Positions 13,923 to 16,770 of a DNA stretch of 16,770 nt are shown piece after piece. The notes beneath the pieces are model-generated. The model had not been told where the DNA came from and did no database searches. It worked only from the letters and a program-made list of their open reading frames with translations. Each line of letters starts with the position of its first letter. The stretch's first letter is position 1. Location of the stretch: the NCBI GenBank assembly GCA_015478765.1, contig JADMKR010000157.1, positions 3,607-20,376 of the forward strand, written 5' to 3'. The DNA is from Flavobacterium sp. (GTDB lineage: Bacteria; Bacteroidota; Bacteroidia; Flavobacteriales; Flavobacteriaceae). Both the position numbers and the translations under genes were made by a program.

Positions 13923-14190
13923 TTTTTCTTTTCTCTTTGGCCAAAAACACTAACGAGCTGTTTTTTCGTTTCTGTTCCCGTCGGCGTAAATATCTAAGAT
14001 GCAGGATCAACAGATAAATGACAATGAGCGATAATACAATCAGTGCACATCCTGTTATGATGTAGAAAGTATTACCCAGGAATGGATCTTCATACTTGGA
14101 GACCACATTTAATAAAAATTGCCCTAAAAAAAATGCTAGTACGCACCCGGCTATGCTCAGCAAACATTTTCTGCGCTCTTTTTTATACAT
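13900..14190 (-). CDS. Small two-helix membrane protein, unknown function
   Basis: This is a 96-aa protein with two predicted membrane helices (about 9-30 and 42-66) and a strongly basic tail rich in Arg and Lys (LRYLRRREQKRKN, then KEKRKN). By the positive-inside rule the tail is cytoplasmic. I do not recognise a named family. It starts 3 nt after the stop of the DoxX-thioredoxin fusion gene and its 3' end overlaps the permease gene by 23 nt, so it is firmly inside the operon. It could be a small partner of either neighbour, but this is inference from position. The overlap with the permease start makes the coding call reasonable despite the lack of family evidence. Confidence 0.6.
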   Translation of the reverse strand: MYKKERRKCLLSIAGCVLAFFLGQFLLNVVSKYEDPFLGNTFYIITGCALIVLSLIVIYLLILHLRYLRRREQKRKNSSLVFLAKEKRKNDPLPAK

Positions 14191-14193
14191 AAC

Positions 14194-15294
14194 TTACAGA
14201 TTAGTGTCTTCAGCATCGTTCCAGTGTAGCTTCTGAACGATGGTTCCTTTATTAAGTACAACGATACTTGGATTGGCGCGCTCGATCGTTTTAAGCGTCG
14301 TGGCATCGCAAAAATAGAAATCGAAAGGAAGTGCATATTGCTTTTTAACTGTTTGGATCAATTCGTCTGTAGAAGAAGTCATACCAATCACCTTATAACC
14401 GCGAGCGGTAGCTTTTTCGTAAACTTCAGCCAGTCGCGCAAGTCCTTCCGGATCTGACTTCGTAAGGTCGTAGGCTACAAACATCACTAATTTAGGTTCT
14501 TCCAACAGCTCGTCCTTATAATCCGAACCGTCGAGTTCCATCGTAAAATCGTGGATTGGCGGGACGTATCCTTCCGATATCACTTTATCGATACGTTCCA
14601 CAAATGTGGCTCCTTCGGGGATATCCATCAATGTCTTTTCGGTAAATTCCTTGTTTTCACCGTTCACATTATAGATGAATATCATTTCAATTTCGGCTCG
14701 TGGCGCACCATCGGGGATGGCCATTCCCTGCTGGATGTTGGTGCCTGTTTCGTAGGCCCGGAAATCCTTCAGCGGCAAATGATTCAATACATACCACGCC
14801 ATAAATCCGCAGCCAAGTATGGTTAAAACAACTACGATGGTTCGGAAAGTTTTCGTTCCCAACGGCCGGATAAGATGCTGATTCACGAAAAGGATTATGA
14901 TGAATATCAGCAAAACCACATCTTTGGTGAAAGATTCCCACGGCGTAAGTTTAATGGCGTCGCCGAAACAGCCGCAGTCGGTTACTTTGTTGAAATAGGC
15001 CGAATAGAACGTCAGGAAAGTGAAGAATAAGATCATCAGCAACAAACTCCAGACCGTCAGTTTCCTGTTTGAGCCCACAAGCAGGGCAACGCCCAGAACA
15101 ACTTCAAAGATTACTACAAACACCGCAATGCCCAATGCGTACGGCGCCAAAAACGGCAGGTTCAACACTGTTTCTCCGAAGTATTCTTCCAATTTAAACG
15201 AAAATCCGACCGGATCGTTAAGTTTGATCAGCCCTGAGATTATAAATAATATTCCGACAAAAACACGTGAAAACTGAGTTAGGATGTTTTTCAT
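14194..15294 (-). CDS. BT_3928-family DoxX/MauE-like membrane protein with thioredoxin-like C-terminus
   Basis: This 366-aa protein has two parts. Residues 1 to about 170 form a DoxX/MauE-like membrane domain with hydrophobic segments near 7-21, 49-74, 80-98, 124-137 and 150-170, a first-helix motif ISGLIKLNDP (19-28), and a cytosine-coded pair of cysteines in DCGCFG (Cys107, Cys109) that is typical of MauE-like proteins. The C-terminal part (about 245-360) resembles a thioredoxin-like fold (PPIHDFTMELDG, LVMFVAYDLTKSD, GYKVIGMTSS, PSIVVLNKGTIVQKLHW), but it has no CxxC where the active site would be. This architecture matches the Bacteroidota BT_3928 family, whose function is unknown. It overlaps the DUF1599 stop by one base and is followed after 3 nt by the small membrane protein gene. 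A role in envelope redox or electron transfer is plausible but inferred. Confidence 0.8.
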   Translation of the reverse strand: MKNILTQFSRVFVGILFIISGLIKLNDPVGFSFKLEEYFGETVLNLPFLAPYALGIAVFVVIFEVVLGVALLVGSNRKLTVWSLLLMILFFTFLTFYSAYFNKVTDCGCFGDAIKLTPWESFTKDVVLLIFIIILFVNQHLIRPLGTKTFRTIVVVLTILGCGFMAWYVLNHLPLKDFRAYETGTNIQQGMAIPDGAPRAEIEMIFIYNVNGENKEFTEKTLMDIPEGATFVERIDKVISEGYVPPIHDFTMELDGSDYKDELLEEPKLVMFVAYDLTKSDPEGLARLAEVYEKATARGYKVIGMTSSTDELIQTVKKQYALPFDFYFCDATTLKTIERANPSIVVLNKGTIVQKLHWNDAEDTNL

Positions 15295-15839
15295 TATTGA
15301 TTTTTTAACCCGATTAATATTAGTGCGAAAACTGCATAATTGATCATGTCCTGATAGTTGGCCGCGATTCCTTCCGATACGATTGTTTTGCCATGATTGT
15401 CCTCGATTTGTTTTACCCGGAGCAATTTCTGCAAAATCAGATCGGTTAGTGAACTCACCCGCATTTCGCGCCAGGCTTCGCCGTAATCGTGATTTTTGGC
15501 TTCCATCAATTGTTTGGTTTCCGAAATTTTTGCATCGTACAATTGCGCAGCTTTTTCGGTCGTAAGATCGGGCTGTGTCGCTATGCCAAGTTCGATTTGA
15601 ATCAGTGCCATCACCGAATAATTGATGATTCCGATGAATTCTGGGGTTTCACCCTCGTCGATCTTACGAACGGCGTTCTGTTGCAAACCTCGAATCCGTT
15701 GCGCTTTTATGAAGATTTGATCTGTTAAGGATGGCAAGCGTAGAATTCGCCACGCACATCCATAATCAGCCATTTTGTTAAGAAATAATGTCCGGCAGTC
15801 GGCGATGACTTCATCATATTCCCGGGTGGTATTGTTCAT
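15294..15839 (-). CDS. DUF1599 (Nmad1-type) protein with two tandem repeats
   Basis: This 181-aa cytoplasmic protein is made of two tandem DUF1599 repeats. Repeat 1 holds DYG (25-27), AWR (29-31), SLTD (37-40) and INYSVMALI (72-80). Repeat 2 holds DYG (118-120), AWR (122-124), SLTD (130-133) and INYAVFALI (166-174), so the offset is 93-94 residues. The family is also listed as a nucleotide-modification-associated domain (Nmad1), as I recall, which suggests nucleotide or modified-base handling, but its activity is not established. ATG at 15839 is preferred over an in-frame ATG at 15899, because a near-perfect promoter (15899-15872) lies between them and would start transcription downstream of the longer start. 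The stop overlaps the next gene by one base. folP is transcribed divergently from a 110-nt gap. Confidence 0.82.
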   Translation of the reverse strand: MNNTTREYDEVIADCRTLFLNKMADYGCAWRILRLPSLTDQIFIKAQRIRGLQQNAVRKIDEGETPEFIGIINYSVMALIQIELGIATQPDLTTEKAAQLYDAKISETKQLMEAKNHDYGEAWREMRVSSLTDLILQKLLRVKQIEDNHGKTIVSEGIAANYQDMINYAVFALILIGLKNQ

Positions 15840-15871
15840 CTGGTTGGTGTATATTTGTATGCAAACTTTTC

Positions 15872-15899
15872 CAAAAATAGGAATTATTTTTAGATTCAA
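15872..15899 (-). promoter_or_regulatory. Consensus flavobacterial promoter for the DUF1599 operon
   Basis: On the minus strand TTG (15899-15897), a 17-nt spacer, then TATTTTTG (15879-15872) match the flavobacterial consensus exactly. The start codon at 15839 follows 32 nt later. This promoter probably drives the DUF1599 - DoxX-thioredoxin - small membrane protein - permease transcript. Confidence 0.75.
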
Positions 15900-15949
15900 T
15901 AAGCTTGCTCAGCCAATTGTTATTATAACGCAAAGTATCACAAATCTTC

Positions 15950-16770
15950 ATGACAATCAACTGCAGATGCGAATTAGTTTCACTGGAAAATCCGGTTGTG
16001 ATGGGCATATTGAATGTGACTCCCGACTCGTTTTACGATGGCGGCGTTTATCGCAGCGATAATGAAATTCTGAACCAGGCCGAAAAACTATTATCGGAAG
16101 GGGCGACCTTTTTGGATATTGGCGCATATTCCAGTAAGCCCTCGGCTGCCGAAGTTACTGAGAAGCAGGAAATTGCACGAATAGTTCCGGTAATCGAGCT
16201 GATAACAAAGGAGTTTCCAAAAGCGCTGATCTCAGTGGATACTTTTCGGAGTGAGGTCGCGAAGAATTGTGTCGAACATGGCGCGGCGCTGATTAACGAT
16301 ATTTCGGCAGGCAAACTTGATGCAAACATGATGGCTACAGTTGCCAAACTGCGCGTGCCCTACATAATGATGCATATGCGAGGAACGCCGCAAACGATGC
16401 AGACCTACACCAATTACAATAATATTATCACCGAACTGATTTATTACTTTTCGGAACGGATCGCAACCGCCCGGGCACTTGGCATCAGCGATCTGATTGT
16501 CGATCCGGGGTTCGGATTTGCCAAGACTACCGAGCAGAACTTTCAGATTTTACGAAATCTCGCCGACTTCCAGATTCACGATCTTCCCATTTTGGCGGGG
16601 CTGTCGCGCAAGTCGATGATTTACAAAACACTCGATAATTCTCCGCTGGACGCACTCAACGGCACTTCGGTTTTAAACATGATTGCGCTGCAAAATGGCG
16701 CATCTATCTTGAGAGTACATGATGTTAAGGAAGCAATTGAATGCATTCGGTTGTGGAGTGCAACTTATCC
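15950..16770 (+). CDS. folP: Dihydropteroate synthase, 3' end cut by the window
   Basis: FolP joins 6-hydroxymethyl-7,8-dihydropterin diphosphate with p-aminobenzoate to give dihydropteroate in folate synthesis, and it is the sulfonamide target. The frame opens with ATG at 15950 (MTINCRCELVSLENP) and stays open for 273 codons to the window edge, so only the last few residues and the stop are missing. Motifs in order: MGILNVTPDSFYDGG (18-32), DIGAYSSKPSA (56-66), ISVDTFRSEVA, LINDISAG, YIMMHMRGTPQTMQ, LIVDPGFGFAKT and ILAGLSRKS, ending in RVHDVKEAIECIRLW. All mark a TIM-barrel DHPS. Loop 2 reads SSKPS where the E. coli enzyme has STRPG, with Lys63 in place of the usual Arg. The gene is divergent from the DUF1599 operon. 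No clear -33/-7 promoter precedes it. Confidence 0.95.
   Translation, partial: MTINCRCELVSLENPVVMGILNVTPDSFYDGGVYRSDNEILNQAEKLLSEGATFLDIGAYSSKPSAAEVTEKQEIARIVPVIELITKEFPKALISVDTFRSEVAKNCVEHGAALINDISAGKLDANMMATVAKLRVPYIMMHMRGTPQTMQTYTNYNNIITELIYYFSERIATARALGISDLIVDPGFGFAKTTEQNFQILRNLADFQIHDLPILAGLSRKSMIYKTLDNSPLDALNGTSVLNMIALQNGASILRVHDVKEAIECIRLWSATY

Noticed and set aside
15850..15857. TATATTTG on the plus strand as a folP promoter
   Set aside because: The nearest TTG is only 15 nt upstream, outside the usual 17-23, and the box is 92 nt from the folP start, beside the opposite gene's start codon.
1..16770. CRISPR array, tRNA/rRNA gene, insertion sequence or prophage
   Set aside because: I saw no regularly spaced repeats, cloverleaf or rRNA-like sequence, transposase or integrase motif, or target-site duplication in the window.

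Overview
This is ordinary chromosomal DNA from a member of the Bacteroidota, most likely a Flavobacteriaceae (Flavobacterium-like) species. Evidence for this is the lineage-specific families (DUF4199, DUF1599, a BT_3928-type DoxX-thioredoxin fusion, a split YeeE/YedE pair), the flavobacterial order prmA-clpS and DUF1599/BT_3928/permease/TlpA/tpiA, lipoproteins with a Bacteroidota-type surface-export motif, weak Shine-Dalgarno sequences, and repeated Bacteroidota-type -7 boxes (TAnnTTTG) ahead of transcription units. I see no transposase, integrase, phage gene, CRISPR array, rRNA or tRNA.

Layout. (1) Positions 1-88 are intergenic DNA with a short CCTAACT tandem repeat. (2) A serine-hydrolase (beta-lactamase fold) lipoprotein on the minus strand is divergent from an NAD(P)-dependent oxidoreductase of the alanine dehydrogenase/saccharopine dehydrogenase fold on the plus strand, which ends in a clear terminator. 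(3) A long FucP-type sugar MFS transporter on the plus strand meets, tail to tail with overlapping stop codons, a minus-strand operon DUF4199 - small lipoprotein - kdsA - DUF1648. (4) Divergent from that operon are two half-size YeeE/YedE (thiosulfate-type) membrane proteins and a probably surface-exposed lipocalin-like lipoprotein, closed by a bidirectional terminator. (5) prmA-clpS lies on the minus strand, divergent from an OprO/P-type porin on the plus strand, followed by a small secreted protein on the minus strand. (6) A long minus-strand cluster reads DUF1599, DoxX-thioredoxin fusion, small membrane protein, orphan DppB-type ABC permease, TlpA-like lipoprotein, tpiA. (7) folP diverges from this cluster on the plus strand and runs off the window end.

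How the genes work together: most are housekeeping or envelope functions. These cover Kdo synthesis for lipopolysaccharide (kdsA), folate synthesis (folP), glycolysis (tpiA), ribosomal protein methylation and N-degron proteolysis (prmA, clpS), nutrient uptake (sugar MFS, YeeE pair, porin, ABC permease) and possibly envelope thiol chemistry (DoxX-thioredoxin fusion plus TlpA). I found no convincing new defence or mobile system. The observations most worth a second look are a non-canonical sulfonamide/substrate loop in folP, a two-helix insertion with a charged linker in the MFS protein, the kdsA-linked lipoprotein that invites misannotation, and the DoxX/small membrane protein/orphan permease/TlpA cluster.
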